Shown here in pieces: positions 29,029-37,816 of a stretch of 64,000 nucleotides of DNA; the first letter of the stretch is position 1, and each line of letters opens with the position of its first letter. A program made the position numbers and the translations under genes. The notes below the pieces were generated by a model. The model was not told where the DNA came from and did no database searches. It saw nothing but the letters and a program-made list of their open reading frames with translations. Origin of the DNA: Billgrantia sulfidoxydans (GTDB taxonomy: Bacteria; Pseudomonadota; Gammaproteobacteria; Pseudomonadales; Halomonadaceae); contig NZ_CP053381.1 of the NCBI RefSeq assembly GCF_017868775.1, forward strand, positions 4,402,001 through 4,466,000, in the 5' to 3' direction.

Positions 29029-29841
29029 TCAGGCCATGCGGCCGGTGATGTAGTTCTCGGTGCGGCGCAGGCTGGGGTTGGTGAACAGGGTGTCGGTGGG
29101 GGCGTACTCCACCAGTTCGCCGTCCTGCAGGAAAGCGGTGTAGTCGGAGACCCGCGCCGCCTGCTGCATGTTGTGGGTCACGAGGATCAGCGTCAGCTGC
29201 GACTTCAGGCCGCGAATCAGCTCCTCGATCTTGAGCGTCGAGATCGGATCCAGCGCCGAGGCCGGCTCGTCGAGCAGCAGCACCTCGGGGCGTACCGCCA
29301 GCGAGCGGGCGATCACCAGGCGCTGCTGCTGGCCGCCGGAGAGCGACCAGGCCGAGGCGCGCAGGCGATCCTTGACCTCGCCCCACAGCGCCGCGGCATT
29401 CAGCGCCCACTCGACGATGTCGTCCATGCGTCGGCGCGTCAGACCGCCCTGCAGGCGCAGGCCGAAGGCCACGTTGTCGTAGATCGACATGGGAAAGGGG
29501 TTGGGTACCTGGAACACCATGCCGACGCGGCGACGCAGCTCAGCCACCGCCACCTCTGGGGCGTGGATGTCCTCGCCTTCGAGCAGGACCCTGCCCTCGT
29601 GGCTCACCTCCTCGTTGAGGTCGTGCAGCCGGTTGAGCGCGCGCAGCAGGGTCGACTTGCCGCAGCCCGACGGGCCGATGAACGCCGTGACCCGGTGCCG
29701 GGGGACCCGCAGCGAGATATCGCGCAGCGCCGCCTTGCCGCCATAGGCCAGGCTCAGGCCCTCGATCCGGAAGCAGCTGGCCTCGGGGGGAAAGTCGATG
29801 ATCGACCCCGAGCTGGGCAGGGGGCGGGACGGCAGGGTCAT
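29029..29841 (-). CDS. pstB: Phosphate ABC transporter ATP-binding protein PstB
   Basis: The 270-residue ATPase has Walker [10 protein letters not shown] at residues 56-64, the Q-loop [19 protein letters not shown] characteristic of PstB, the signature LSGGQQQRL and Walker [14 protein letters not shown]. It powers high-affinity phosphate import with PstA and PstC. The N-terminus has about 20 extra residues before the ABC core. The gene starts 16 bases after pstA ends. Confidence 0.96.
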   Translation of the reverse strand: MTLPSRPLPSSGSIIDFPPEASCFRIEGLSLAYGGKAALRDISLRVPRHRVTAFIGPSGCGKSTLLRALNRLHDLNEEVSHEGRVLLEGEDIHAPEVAVAELRRRVGMVFQVPNPFPMSIYDNVAFGLRLQGGLTRRRMDDIVEWALNAAALWGEVKDRLRASAWSLSGGQQQRLVIARSLAVRPEVLLLDEPASALDPISTLKIEELIRGLKSQLTLILVTHNMQQAARVSDYTAFLQDGELVEYAPTDTLFTNPSLRRTENYITGRMA

Positions 29842-29857
29842 CGCTGGGTGTCTCTCC

Positions 29858-31411
29858 TCATGAACGCGGCTGCACGCCGTGGCGCACGCGAAAATGGTGG
29901 CGCAGAAAGATGGCAGTCAAATTAAGCACCAGGATCACCAGCACCAGCAGCAGCGCCGTGGCGTAGACCAGCGGCATGGCAGCCTGCACGTCGTTGCTGT
30001 GAAAGGCGGTATCATAGATGTGATAGCCCAGGTGCATGAACTTGCGCTCCAGATGGAGGAACGGGAACTCGGCGTCCACCGGCACCTGGGGCGCCAGCTT
30101 GGCCACGCCGACCAGCAGCAGCGGAGCCACCTCGCCGGCGGCTCGGGCCACCGCCAGGATCACCCCGGTGAGCATGGCCGGTATCGCCATCGGCAGCACC
30201 ACCCGGGCCAGGGTTTCCAGCCGCGTGGCCCCCAGCGCCAGCGCGCCCTCGCGCTGCTCGACGGGGATCCGCGCCAGCCCCTCCTCGGTGGCCACGATCA
30301 CCACCGGCAGCGTCAGCAGCGCCAGGGTCAGCGACGCCCACAACAGCCCGCCGGTGCCGAAGGTGGGGGATGGCAGGGCATCGCTGAAGAACCACTCGTC
30401 CAGCGAGCTACCGATACCATAGACGAACACTCCCAGGCCGAACACGCCGTAGACGATCGAGGGCACCCCCGCCAGGTTGCGTACCGCAATTCGCACCAGT
30501 TGGGTCCACCGCCCCTGATGCGCCACCTCGTTGAGATAGACCGCCGCCAGCACGCCGAAGGGTGTCACCAGCAGCGACATCAGCAGCACCATCAGCACGG
30601 TACCAAAGATCGCCGGCCACACGCCGCCGGCCGCGTTGCCGTCACGCGGCCCCTCGGCCAGGAAACGCCATACGCCGCCGGCCCAGGCGGCCAGCTTCTG
30701 CGACAGCGACATGGCGTTGGGCCGCCAGGCACGCAGCACCTCATCCAGCGGCTGTACCAGGCGCCGCCCATCGACGCTCTCGAGCAGCGCCACCTCGCCA
30801 CGCATCGCCTGCTGCAGGTCGTACACCCGGGCGTTGGCCTCGGCCAGCGCACGCCGGGCGTCGCTGTCACCCTGGTTGGCGTCGAGCTGGCGGATCAGCG
30901 GCCTGAGCACCTCGCGGCGCAACCGCTCGCGCTCGCCGCGCAGCTGATCCAGCGCCGCCAGGCGCGCCTCGAGCCTGGCCCAGGCAGCCTGCTGAGGCGT
31001 CCCGCCGCGTATCGCTTCAACCGTGCCCACCGCCACCAGGCGGCCGATGAACTGGCCGTGACGGCGGCGCTCCAGCACGATCAGCTCCGGCGGAGTCCCG
31101 CTCGCGACGATGTCGTTCACCGGCAGCCAGTGCCAGGCGTGGCCGTCGAGGTCGCGGTTGGCGGTGAAATAGAGCCGCTCACGCCCTGCGCCCTCCTCCA
31201 GCGGCAGCTCGCGCACCGCGCGTCCGGCCAGCAGCCGGCCATCCTCCATCTCGACCTGCACCACTGTCGCCGGCCAGAAGTGGCCCAGCCCGCGGCCGGC
31301 GATGAGCAGCAGCAGCCCGCCCAGCATCAGCAGCGACAGTGCCACGCTACCGGCGGCGAGCCAGGCCCAGGGCCCTTCCGGGCGCGGCAGGCGACGCTTG
31401 CCGAGCTTCAC
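29858..31411 (-). CDS. pstA: Phosphate ABC transporter permease PstA, long form
   Basis: At 517 residues this is far longer than the roughly 296-residue E. coli PstA. The C-terminal 270 residues are the permease with the EAA-type loop [19 protein letters not shown] and [16 protein letters not shown]. Between the first membrane helix (about residues 20-42) and the permease core lies a periplasmic insertion of some 210 residues. That insertion contains a likely coiled coil around 140-215 (rich in Arg, Leu, Glu, Ala). Long PstA forms are known from Pseudomonas-type gammaproteobacteria, so this is a family variant. The role of the insertion is unknown to me. Confidence 0.94.
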   Translation of the reverse strand: MKLGKRRLPRPEGPWAWLAAGSVALSLLMLGGLLLLIAGRGLGHFWPATVVQVEMEDGRLLAGRAVRELPLEEGAGRERLYFTANRDLDGHAWHWLPVNDIVASGTPPELIVLERRRHGQFIGRLVAVGTVEAIRGGTPQQAAWARLEARLAALDQLRGERERLRREVLRPLIRQLDANQGDSDARRALAEANARVYDLQQAMRGEVALLESVDGRRLVQPLDEVLRAWRPNAMSLSQKLAAWAGGVWRFLAEGPRDGNAAGGVWPAIFGTVLMVLLMSLLVTPFGVLAAVYLNEVAHQGRWTQLVRIAVRNLAGVPSIVYGVFGLGVFVYGIGSSLDEWFFSDALPSPTFGTGGLLWASLTLALLTLPVVIVATEEGLARIPVEQREGALALGATRLETLARVVLPMAIPAMLTGVILAVARAAGEVAPLLLVGVAKLAPQVPVDAEFPFLHLERKFMHLGYHIYDTAFHSNDVQAAMPLVYATALLLVLVILVLNLTAIFLRHHFRVRHGVQPRS

Positions 31412-31421
31412 CTGCGTCTCC

Positions 31422-32555
31422 TCACGGCGAACCCCCGAGCCAGCGGTAGCGACGCCGCAGTCGGCTCCTCACCACCTCGGCCAGGGTGTTGACCAGGAAG
31501 GTGAACCCGAACAGCAGCAGGGCCGCCAGCAGCAGCAGCCGATAGGCCTCGCTGCCGGGAACGGCTTCGGGCAGCTCGACGGCGATGCCCGCCGCCATGG
31601 TGCGCATGCCCTCGAAGGGGCTGAGGCTGATCAGCGCAGTGTTGCCGCTGGCCATCAGCACGATCATGGTCTCGCCCACGGCGCGGCCGGCGCCGATCAT
31701 CACCGCGGCAAAGATGCCGGGGGCGGCGGCCGGCAGCACGACCCGCCACAGGGTCTGCCAGCGCGTCGCGCCCAGCGCATGGGCCCCCTCGCCGAGCCGG
31801 CCCGGCACGCCCGAGAGGGCATCCTCGGCCAGCGCATAGACGCTCGGCATCACCGCGAAGCCCATCGCCAGCCCCACGATCATGGCGTTGCGCGTGGCGT
31901 AGTCGAGCCCCAGCTCGGCATCCAGCCAGACGCGCAGGTCGCCACCGAACAGCAGCGCCTCGACCCCGGGCGAGAGGGTCAGGCCGAGCGCTGCCAGCAG
32001 GGCCAGCCACGGCACCAGCCACACGCCGGCCCAGGCCAGCGGCAGCCGGCGACGCCCCGCCGAAGGCAAGCGTCGCCACACCGCCGCGGCCAGCAGCACG
32101 CCCAGCGGCAATATCAGCAGCAGCGCCAGCGAGCCCGCCAGGTGGCGCTCCACCCAAGGCGCCAGCACCAGTCCGGCAACGAAGCCGATGACCACACCGG
32201 GAAGCGCTTCCATCATCTCCAGGGTGGGCTTCATGCGGCTGCGCAGCCGCTGCGACATGAACATCGCCGAGTGGATCGCCGCACCCAGCGCCAGGGGAAT
32301 GGCGAAGGCCATCGCCCAGAAGGCCGCCTTCAGCGTACCCCAGGCCATCGGCGTGAGGGTCAGGCGGATTCGTGCCGAGTCGAGGCTTCCTCCCAGCAGG
32401 GCCGGCAGAACCTCCATCAGCAGGAACACGCCAATGGCCAGCACGGCCACGATCACCCCGATCCCTCCGGCCATGATCAGGACGGTGGCCAGCCGATCGC
32501 GCTGCCGGCGCCACCCGGATCGCGAGGAAGGGGAAGCGGGAAGGGGTTCTATCAT
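31422..32555 (-). CDS. pstC: Phosphate ABC transporter permease PstC, compact form
   Basis: The 377-residue permease has one N-terminal helix (about 29-60) and then MAWGTLKAAFWAMAFAIPLA, EALPGVVIGFVAGLVLAP, the EAA-type loop GAHALGATRWQTLWRVVLP and GAGRAVGETMIVLMASGN. From memory the Pseudomonas PstC carries about 300 more N-terminal residues, absent here. I chose ATG 32555. The frame continues upstream to 32633, but that part would translate through the Pho box. There is no ribosome-binding site, and the predicted -10 is so close that the mRNA could be leaderless. It follows pstS and precedes pstA by 10 bases. Confidence 0.9.
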   Translation of the reverse strand: MIEPLPASPSSRSGWRRQRDRLATVLIMAGGIGVIVAVLAIGVFLLMEVLPALLGGSLDSARIRLTLTPMAWGTLKAAFWAMAFAIPLALGAAIHSAMFMSQRLRSRMKPTLEMMEALPGVVIGFVAGLVLAPWVERHLAGSLALLLILPLGVLLAAAVWRRLPSAGRRRLPLAWAGVWLVPWLALLAALGLTLSPGVEALLFGGDLRVWLDAELGLDYATRNAMIVGLAMGFAVMPSVYALAEDALSGVPGRLGEGAHALGATRWQTLWRVVLPAAAPGIFAAVMIGAGRAVGETMIVLMASGNTALISLSPFEGMRTMAAGIAVELPEAVPGSEAYRLLLLAALLLFGFTFLVNTLAEVVRSRLRRRYRWLGGSP

Positions 32556-32564
32556 GATCGGCAG

Positions 32565-32596
32565 CCTATAACGACTCGATGACAGTTGGATGACAG
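32565..32596 (-). promoter_or_regulatory. Pho box and -10 between pstS and pstC
   Basis: On the minus strand two perfect CTGTCAT repeats (32596-32590 and 32585-32579) are separated by CCAA, an ideal 7+4+7 Pho box. A -10-like TATAGG (32570-32565) follows 8 bases later. Transcription would begin near 32557, only a few bases before the pstC ATG at 32555. The box lies in the gap after the pstS stop codon, so it serves pstC-pstA-pstB-phoU, not pstS. Confidence 0.85.
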
Positions 32597-32598
32597 CG

Positions 32599-33564
32599 TC
32601 ACGGCGGCGGAGCGTCCAGTCCCAACCGCTCACGCTGGGACGCCAACGCCGCCTCCGAGAGCGCCACGAACCCCAGCTCGGAGACCGTCTGCTGGCCCTC
32701 GGGCGAGAGGATGAGTTCCAGCAGTGCCCGCTCCGGCCCCGACAACGCCTCCCCAGGGGGGAGGTTGGCGTAGAGGTAGAGCGAACGGCTCAACGGATAG
32801 CCGCCCCGGCGCACCTGCTCGGCATCGGGTAAGCGCCGCGTGCCCTCGTGATCCTCCAGGGCCAGGGCCTTGACCCCCGGAGTCAGATGGTTGAGCCCGA
32901 CATAGCCGATCGCCCGGCGACTCTCCGTCACCGCCGCCGCCACGGCGGCCGATCCGGGATGCTCATTGAGTCGCTGCCGGTACTGGCCAGCACACAGGGC
33001 ATGCTGGCGAAAGAACCCATGGCTGCCCGATGCCGGGTTGCGCCCGTGCAGCTCGATACGCCCGGCCCGGTCATCGATGCCCAGCTGCTGCCAACGGGTG
33101 ATGTCGCGTTCACCGCCGCAGCGGCGGGTGCGGGAGAAGATGGCATCGACCTCGGTCAGGCGCAGCGATTCCAGCGCATGGTGGCGATGGACGATGATCG
33201 CCAGCGCATCGCGGGCCACCTCGACTTCCACCGGGGCATAGCCGTGGCGCTGGACGAAGGCGCGGCGCTCCTCCTCGTCCATCGGCCGCGACATGGGGCC
33301 GAGCCGGGTGGTACCGGCCGCCAGGGCCGGCGGGGCACTGGCCGAACCGCTGGCCTGCAGCTGCAGGCGAATGCCGGGGTGTCGCTCGCCGAGCTGCTCG
33401 CCCCAGCGCAGCATCAGTCCGGCCATGGTGTCGGAACCCACGACGCCCAGGGTACCGACCGGCGGCTCGTCAGCCTGGGCCATCGCGGCCAGCAGCGCCA
33501 GCAGAACGGTAAGGCAGCCGTGGCGTAGCTTGCAGCGGCCAGGCCGCCTGCCGATGGGAATCAT
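32599..33564 (-). CDS. pstS: PstS-like phosphate-binding protein
   Basis: The 321-residue secreted protein has a signal peptide at residues 1-31 (ending AMAQA). The phosphate-binding-protein pattern is GVVGSDTMAGLMLRWG, SGSASAPPALAAGTTRLGPMSR, and further on NPASGSHGFFRQHALC. The Ser-Gly-Ser and Ser-Gly motifs fit phosphate ligation. It is shorter and more divergent than E. coli PstS and belongs to a sub-branch seen in marine and halophilic gammaproteobacteria. The ATG at 33564 follows GAGGAG. I find no clear Pho box upstream of it, only upstream of pstC, which is odd. Confidence 0.85.
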   Translation of the reverse strand: MIPIGRRPGRCKLRHGCLTVLLALLAAMAQADEPPVGTLGVVGSDTMAGLMLRWGEQLGERHPGIRLQLQASGSASAPPALAAGTTRLGPMSRPMDEEERRAFVQRHGYAPVEVEVARDALAIIVHRHHALESLRLTEVDAIFSRTRRCGGERDITRWQQLGIDDRAGRIELHGRNPASGSHGFFRQHALCAGQYRQRLNEHPGSAAVAAAVTESRRAIGYVGLNHLTPGVKALALEDHEGTRRLPDAEQVRRGGYPLSRSLYLYANLPPGEALSGPERALLELILSPEGQQTVSELGFVALSEAALASQRERLGLDAPPP

Positions 33565-33728
33565 GCCGGCCTCCTCATGGCTGTCGAAGGATTGTCGGAG
33601 TCATGCATCGACTGGGGCGGCTTGTCGCAGCGCTGGTGAGCGCAGGCCACGGCGTATAAGATGGCCCACTGCAATCGCTGCGATGCAATATCAGCGCCCA
33701 CAACAACAAGCCGAGCTTACGACATTCC

Positions 33729-34136
33729 ATGACCGACCTCGACGATATCCCCGCTCCCCAAGGGCAACTGACCCTCAAGTTACTGGCCAACCGCCAGGAT
33801 ACCAACCTCTACGGCGACATTCCCGGAGGCTGGCTGGTGCGCCACATGGACCAGGCCGCCGAGCTGGCGGCGGGTCGCGAAGCGCATGGCCGCACCGCCA
33901 CCGTGGCCATCGAGACCATGGATTTCCTGTGCCCGGTACGCGTCGGCTCGATGGTCAACATCTACACCGCCGTACGCGAGATCGGCCACAGCTCGATCAA
34001 GATCGACGTGGAGGTGTGGATCCGCCAGCCCCACGAGCGCGAGGCCAGCGAACTGCACAAGGTCACCGAGGCCCGCTTCGTGATGGTGGCGCTCGACGAC
34101 AAGGGGCGCATCCGCGCGGTGCATCAGCCCGGCTGA
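33729..34136 (+). CDS. yciA: Acyl-CoA thioesterase, YciA-like hotdog fold
   Basis: The 135-residue protein has the hotdog-fold pattern NRQDTNLYGDIPGGWLVRHMD with the catalytic-region Asp, VAIETMDFLCPVRVGSMV and a C-terminal ARFVMVALD. These match YciA, a broad-range cytosolic acyl-CoA hydrolase. Length equals the family (about 132). The ATG at 33729 lacks a strong Shine-Dalgarno sequence. It is divergent from pstS with 164 bases between them. I see no clear Pho box serving it. Confidence 0.9.
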   Translation: MTDLDDIPAPQGQLTLKLLANRQDTNLYGDIPGGWLVRHMDQAAELAAGREAHGRTATVAIETMDFLCPVRVGSMVNIYTAVREIGHSSIKIDVEVWIRQPHEREASELHKVTEARFVMVALDDKGRIRAVHQPG

Positions 34137-34158
34137 GCGACGCCGGGATCTGAACGAG

Positions 34159-34184
34159 ACGAGGGCGCCTGATGGCGCCCTCGT
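34159..34184. terminator. Bidirectional hairpin between yciA and the TRAP gene
   Basis: Perfect 11-bp arms ACGAGGGCGCC (34159-34169) and GGCGCCCTCGT (34174-34184) flank TGAT. It lies 22 bases after yciA and 23 bases after the convergent TRAP gene, ideal for both. T-tracts are poor on each side. Confidence 0.65.
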
Positions 34185-34207
34185 GGCTCGATCCGGTCGG
34201 ACAGCGT

Positions 34208-35296
34208 TCACTCGACGAGGCTGTCGCGGGCCTTGAGGTAGGCAAATTCGCCGGCATCGTTGGAGGGGCGGACCAGCTTCTGGAAGGCCTGGTAGGACTC
34301 GTAGACCTTGGCCGAGTCGGGGTCGCTTTCCACCTGCTCCTGGATCACCGCCCGCGAGGCCTCGTAGAGGGCCTCCATGACGTCCTGCGGGAAGCTGCGC
34401 AGCTGCACGCCGTGCTCCTCCACCAGCGTATCCAGCGCCTGCGCGTTGCGATAGGTGAACTCGCTGTACATCGCCAGGTTGGAGGCCCGCGCCGCCTCGG
34501 TCACCACCGCCTTGAGATCGTCGGGCAGCTCGTTCCAGGCATCCAGGTTGACCGTGCCCTCGAGCACCGCCGACGGCTCGTTCCAGGACGAGGTGTAGTA
34601 GTAGTCCGCCACCTGGTGCAGGCCGAAGGCCAGGTCGTTGTAGGGGCTGACCCAGTCGGCGGCATCGAGCACGCCGGTCTGCATCGAGGTGAAGATCTCA
34701 CCGCCCGGCATGTTCACGGTGGTCACGCCGATACGGTTCATGGCCTCGCCGGCCAGGCCCGGCAGGCGCAGCTTGATGCCCTGGAGGTCGTCGAGCGAAT
34801 TGATCTCCTTCTTGAACCAGCCGCCGGGCTGGGTACCGGTATTGCCCACCGGGAACGGCTTGAGATTGTGCTTGGCGTAGATCTCGTCCCACAGCTCCTG
34901 GCCACCGCCGTGGTAGAGCCAGGCGTTGGTCTCGGTGGTGTTCATGCCGAACGGCACGGCGGTGAAGAACTGCGAAGCGGCGACCTTGCCGCGCCAGTAG
35001 TAGGCGGCGGAGTGGCCCATCTCAGCGGTACCGGCGGCGACGGCATCGAACACCTCCAGCGGCGGCACCAGCTCGCCGGCGCCGTGGACGCGAACCCGCA
35101 TGCGGCCGTTGGAGAGCTGCTCGATACGCTTGGCGAAATCGTTGGCCCCGGTACCCAGGGCCGGGAAGTTGGTCGGCCAGGAGGTGACCATGTCCCAGGT
35201 GATGGTTTCCTGCGCCTTGGCGGTGGAAACGAAGGGGGCGGCGACGACACCGGCGGCACCCAGGCCGGCGGTCTTGAGGAATTTACGGCGTTGCAT
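34208..35296 (-). CDS. TRAP transporter solute-binding protein (DctP family), Tat-exported
   Basis: The 362-residue periplasmic protein has a twin-arginine signal (MQRRKFLKTAGLG) ending at about residue 29 (STAKA). A DctP-type fold follows, with WDMVTSWPTNFPALG, the GAGELVPPLEVFDAV region and the ligand-carboxylate Arg in IKLRLPGLAGE. It resembles the alpha-keto acid/lactate-type TRAP binding proteins (TakP-like). The membrane subunits DctQ and DctM are not adjacent, so it must partner with components encoded elsewhere. The gene stands alone between a hairpin on one side and uvrD on the other. Confidence 0.88.
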   Translation of the reverse strand: MQRRKFLKTAGLGAAGVVAAPFVSTAKAQETITWDMVTSWPTNFPALGTGANDFAKRIEQLSNGRMRVRVHGAGELVPPLEVFDAVAAGTAEMGHSAAYYWRGKVAASQFFTAVPFGMNTTETNAWLYHGGGQELWDEIYAKHNLKPFPVGNTGTQPGGWFKKEINSLDDLQGIKLRLPGLAGEAMNRIGVTTVNMPGGEIFTSMQTGVLDAADWVSPYNDLAFGLHQVADYYYTSSWNEPSAVLEGTVNLDAWNELPDDLKAVVTEAARASNLAMYSEFTYRNAQALDTLVEEHGVQLRSFPQDVMEALYEASRAVIQEQVESDPDSAKVYESYQAFQKLVRPSNDAGEFAYLKARDSLVE

Positions 35297-35440
35297 GGCG
35301 AGCCTGACTCCAGTGATTATTCTGAGTCGCGTCTAATCAAGCGCGATGTGTCCGCCTGTGAGTATGCTGAATGCCCATTTGGGCAGCAAGGCCGCCTTTT
35401 GACGTAGACGTCAACGTACCCAGGGATACGCGGCGTATTC

Positions 35441-37648
35441 CTACAGGGGGGTGAGCTTGGCGAACCCAAGCACCAGCCACTTGTCGCCCTCGCCCTCGAA
35501 GCTGACCTGGACCCGCGCGCGAGCGCCTTCGCCCTCGGCGTTGAGGATCACGCCCTCGCCGAACACCGGGTGCTGCACCCGCTGGCCCAGGCTCAGACTG
35601 GGCAGGTCGCCGCCGGGATCGACCGAGGTCTGACGCGAGAGGCCCACCGCCGGGCGCGTGGCCGTCACCGGCCGCGAGATCTGGCCGCGCAGGCGCACCT
35701 CTTCCAGATACTCGGCGGGGATTTCGCGTAAAAAGCGCGACGGCCGCTGGAAGGTCTCCTTGCCGTGCAGACGGCGGATCTCCGAGTGGGTGAGGTAGAG
35801 CTTGCGCATGGCGCGGGTCAGGCCGACGTAGCAGAGGCGGCGCTCCTCCTCCAGGCGGCCCGGCTCCTCCAGCGACATCTTGTGCGGGAACAGCCCCTCC
35901 TCGACCCCGGCGATGAACACCACCGGGAACTCCAGACCCTTGGCCGAGTGCAGCGTCATCAGCTGCACGCTGTCCTCGAACTCGTCGGCCTCGTGCTCGC
36001 CGGCGTTGAGCGCCGCCTCGGCGAGAAAGGCCTCCAGCGCCACGACACCCTCGCCGGCCTCGGGCGGGTCGAAGGATTCGCCCTGGGTGAAGGCGCGGGC
36101 GGCATTGATCAGTTCCTCGAGGTTCTCGACCCGGGCCTGCCCCTTCTCGCCCTTCTCGTTGCGATGATGCTCCACCAGCCCGGAGCGCTCGTTCACGTGA
36201 TCGATGATCTCGTGCAGTGACATGCCGGCGGTGTCGTTGTCGAGCCCTTCGATGAGGTCGGCAAACGCCTGCAGCGACGCGCCCGCGCGCCCCTTCAGCG
36301 CGCCGTCCATGAGACCGTCGTGCAGTGCCTGCCACAGCGACACGCCGGCCAGGCGGGCGCGTTCGCGCACCTGCTCCACGGTACGGGTGCCGATGCCCCG
36401 CGGCGGCACGTTGATGATGCGCTCGAGAGAGGCGTCGTCGTCACGGTTCAGCAGCAGGCGCAGGTAGGCCAGGGCGTTCTTGATCTCGAGGCGCTCGTAG
36501 AAGCGCTGGCCGCCGTAGATGCGATAGGGCATGCCCTGACGGATCAGGGTCTCCTCGAGCACCCGCGACTGGGCGTTGGAGCGGTAGAGGATGGCCACGT
36601 CGCGGCGTCGGTAGCCCTCGTCGACCTTCTCCTTGATGGTGTCGACGATGAAGCGCGCCTCGTCCAGGTCGTTGAAGCCGGCATACACCGAAATCGGCTC
36701 GCCGCGGGCGCCGGCCGTCCACAGCTCCTTGCCCATACGCTCGGCGTTGTGGCTGATCAGGGCGTTGGCGGCATCGAGGATGGCGCTGGTGGAGCGGTAG
36801 TTCTGCTCCAGGCGCACGGTATGGGTGGCCGGAAACTCCTGCTCGAAGCGGCGGATGTTCTCGATCCGTGCCCCGCGCCAGCCGTAGATCGACTGGTCGT
36901 CGTCGCCCACCACGGTCATCGGTGTCTTCATGCCGGTGAGCAGCTTGAGCCAGGCGTACTGCAGGGTGTTGGTGTCCTGGAACTCGTCGACCAGCACATG
37001 GGCGAAGCGCTCCTGGTAATGCGCCAGCAGCGCCGGCGTATCGCGCAGCAGCTCGAGGCTTCTGAGCAGCAGCTCGCCGAAGTCGACCAGGCCGCCGCGT
37101 TCGCAGGTGAGCTGATAGCGCTCGTAGAGCTCGACCATCTGGGCCATGTAGGCATCGCCGTGCACGTCGACCTGATGCGGGCGCAGCCCCTCCTCCTTGC
37201 AGCCGGAGATGAAGTACTGCACCTGACGCGGCGGGTAGCGCTCGTCGTCGATCTGGTGATCCTTGAGCAGGCGCTTGATCAGGCGCAGCTGGTCGTCGGT
37301 ATCGATGATCTGGAAGTGCTGCGGCAGCCGCGCATCCTGCCAGTGGGTGCGCAGCAGGCGATGAGCGATGGAGTGAAAGGTACCGACCCAGACGTTGCGC
37401 AGCGACAGCCCGAGCAGCGCCTCGAGGCGCGTACGCATCTCGCGCGCCGCCTTGTTGGTGAAGGTCACGGCCAGCACGGCATAGGGAGACAAGCCCTCAG
37501 CCTGCATCAGCCAGGCGATGCGATGCACCAGTACCCGGGTCTTGCCGGAGCCGGCCCCGGCCAGCACCAGCATGTTGCCCTGGGGCGCGCTCACCGCCTC
37601 GCGCTGGGCCGGGTTCAACTGATCGAGGATCGCCGTGACGTCGTCCAT
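35441..37648 (-). CDS. uvrD: DNA helicase II UvrD
   Basis: UvrD unwinds DNA in mismatch and nucleotide excision repair. The 735-residue protein shows Walker A LAGAGSGKTRVL, the VTFTNKAAREM motif, DEFQDTNTLQY (motif II), GDDDQSIYGWRGA, LEQNYRSTS, TLHSAKGLEFP and VGLTRAMRKLY. All seven superfamily-1 motifs are thus present. A C-terminal extension with a Tudor-like GQRVQHPVFGEGVIL sequence is typical. The ATG at 37648 matches the family start but has no purine-rich ribosome-binding site upstream; the frame extends to 37753 with non-conserved sequence. Confidence 0.96.
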   Translation of the reverse strand: MDDVTAILDQLNPAQREAVSAPQGNMLVLAGAGSGKTRVLVHRIAWLMQAEGLSPYAVLAVTFTNKAAREMRTRLEALLGLSLRNVWVGTFHSIAHRLLRTHWQDARLPQHFQIIDTDDQLRLIKRLLKDHQIDDERYPPRQVQYFISGCKEEGLRPHQVDVHGDAYMAQMVELYERYQLTCERGGLVDFGELLLRSLELLRDTPALLAHYQERFAHVLVDEFQDTNTLQYAWLKLLTGMKTPMTVVGDDDQSIYGWRGARIENIRRFEQEFPATHTVRLEQNYRSTSAILDAANALISHNAERMGKELWTAGARGEPISVYAGFNDLDEARFIVDTIKEKVDEGYRRRDVAILYRSNAQSRVLEETLIRQGMPYRIYGGQRFYERLEIKNALAYLRLLLNRDDDASLERIINVPPRGIGTRTVEQVRERARLAGVSLWQALHDGLMDGALKGRAGASLQAFADLIEGLDNDTAGMSLHEIIDHVNERSGLVEHHRNEKGEKGQARVENLEELINAARAFTQGESFDPPEAGEGVVALEAFLAEAALNAGEHEADEFEDSVQLMTLHSAKGLEFPVVFIAGVEEGLFPHKMSLEEPGRLEEERRLCYVGLTRAMRKLYLTHSEIRRLHGKETFQRPSRFLREIPAEYLEEVRLRGQISRPVTATRPAVGLSRQTSVDPGGDLPSLSLGQRVQHPVFGEGVILNAEGEGARARVQVSFEGEGDKWLVLGFAKLTPL

Positions 37649-37753
37649 GGGGAGGGCATCGCTGCTTGAAAAATGGATCGTCAGCTTAACATATCCGCCC
37701 GCAGGGGCGCGGGAGGGAAGAGGGAAGCCAATTGTTTCCCCTTCCCTCTTCAA

Positions 37754-37814
37754 GCGGCATAGCCGCGCTCTTAGGCGCGAAGCGCCGATCTTTCATCTAT
37801 GAGCGGCGAAGCCG
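37754..37814. repeat. Cluster of three short hairpins (palindromic repeat-like element)
   Basis: Three hairpins follow one another: GCGGC-ATA-GCCGC (37754-37766), GGCGC-GAA-GCGCC (37774-37786) and CGGC-GAA-GCCG (37804-37814). Two have the same GAA loop. A pyrimidine-rich tract precedes them. The arrangement in the uvrD-hexR gap resembles a dispersed intergenic palindromic element. Only a genome-wide count would show whether it is repeated. Confidence 0.45.
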
Positions 37815-37816
37815 GG

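Noticed and set aside
33580..33597. Degenerate Pho box upstream of yciA/pstS (CTGTCGA-AGGA-TTGTCGG)
   Set aside because: Spacing is right, but three key positions differ and it points away from pstS; too weak to annotate.
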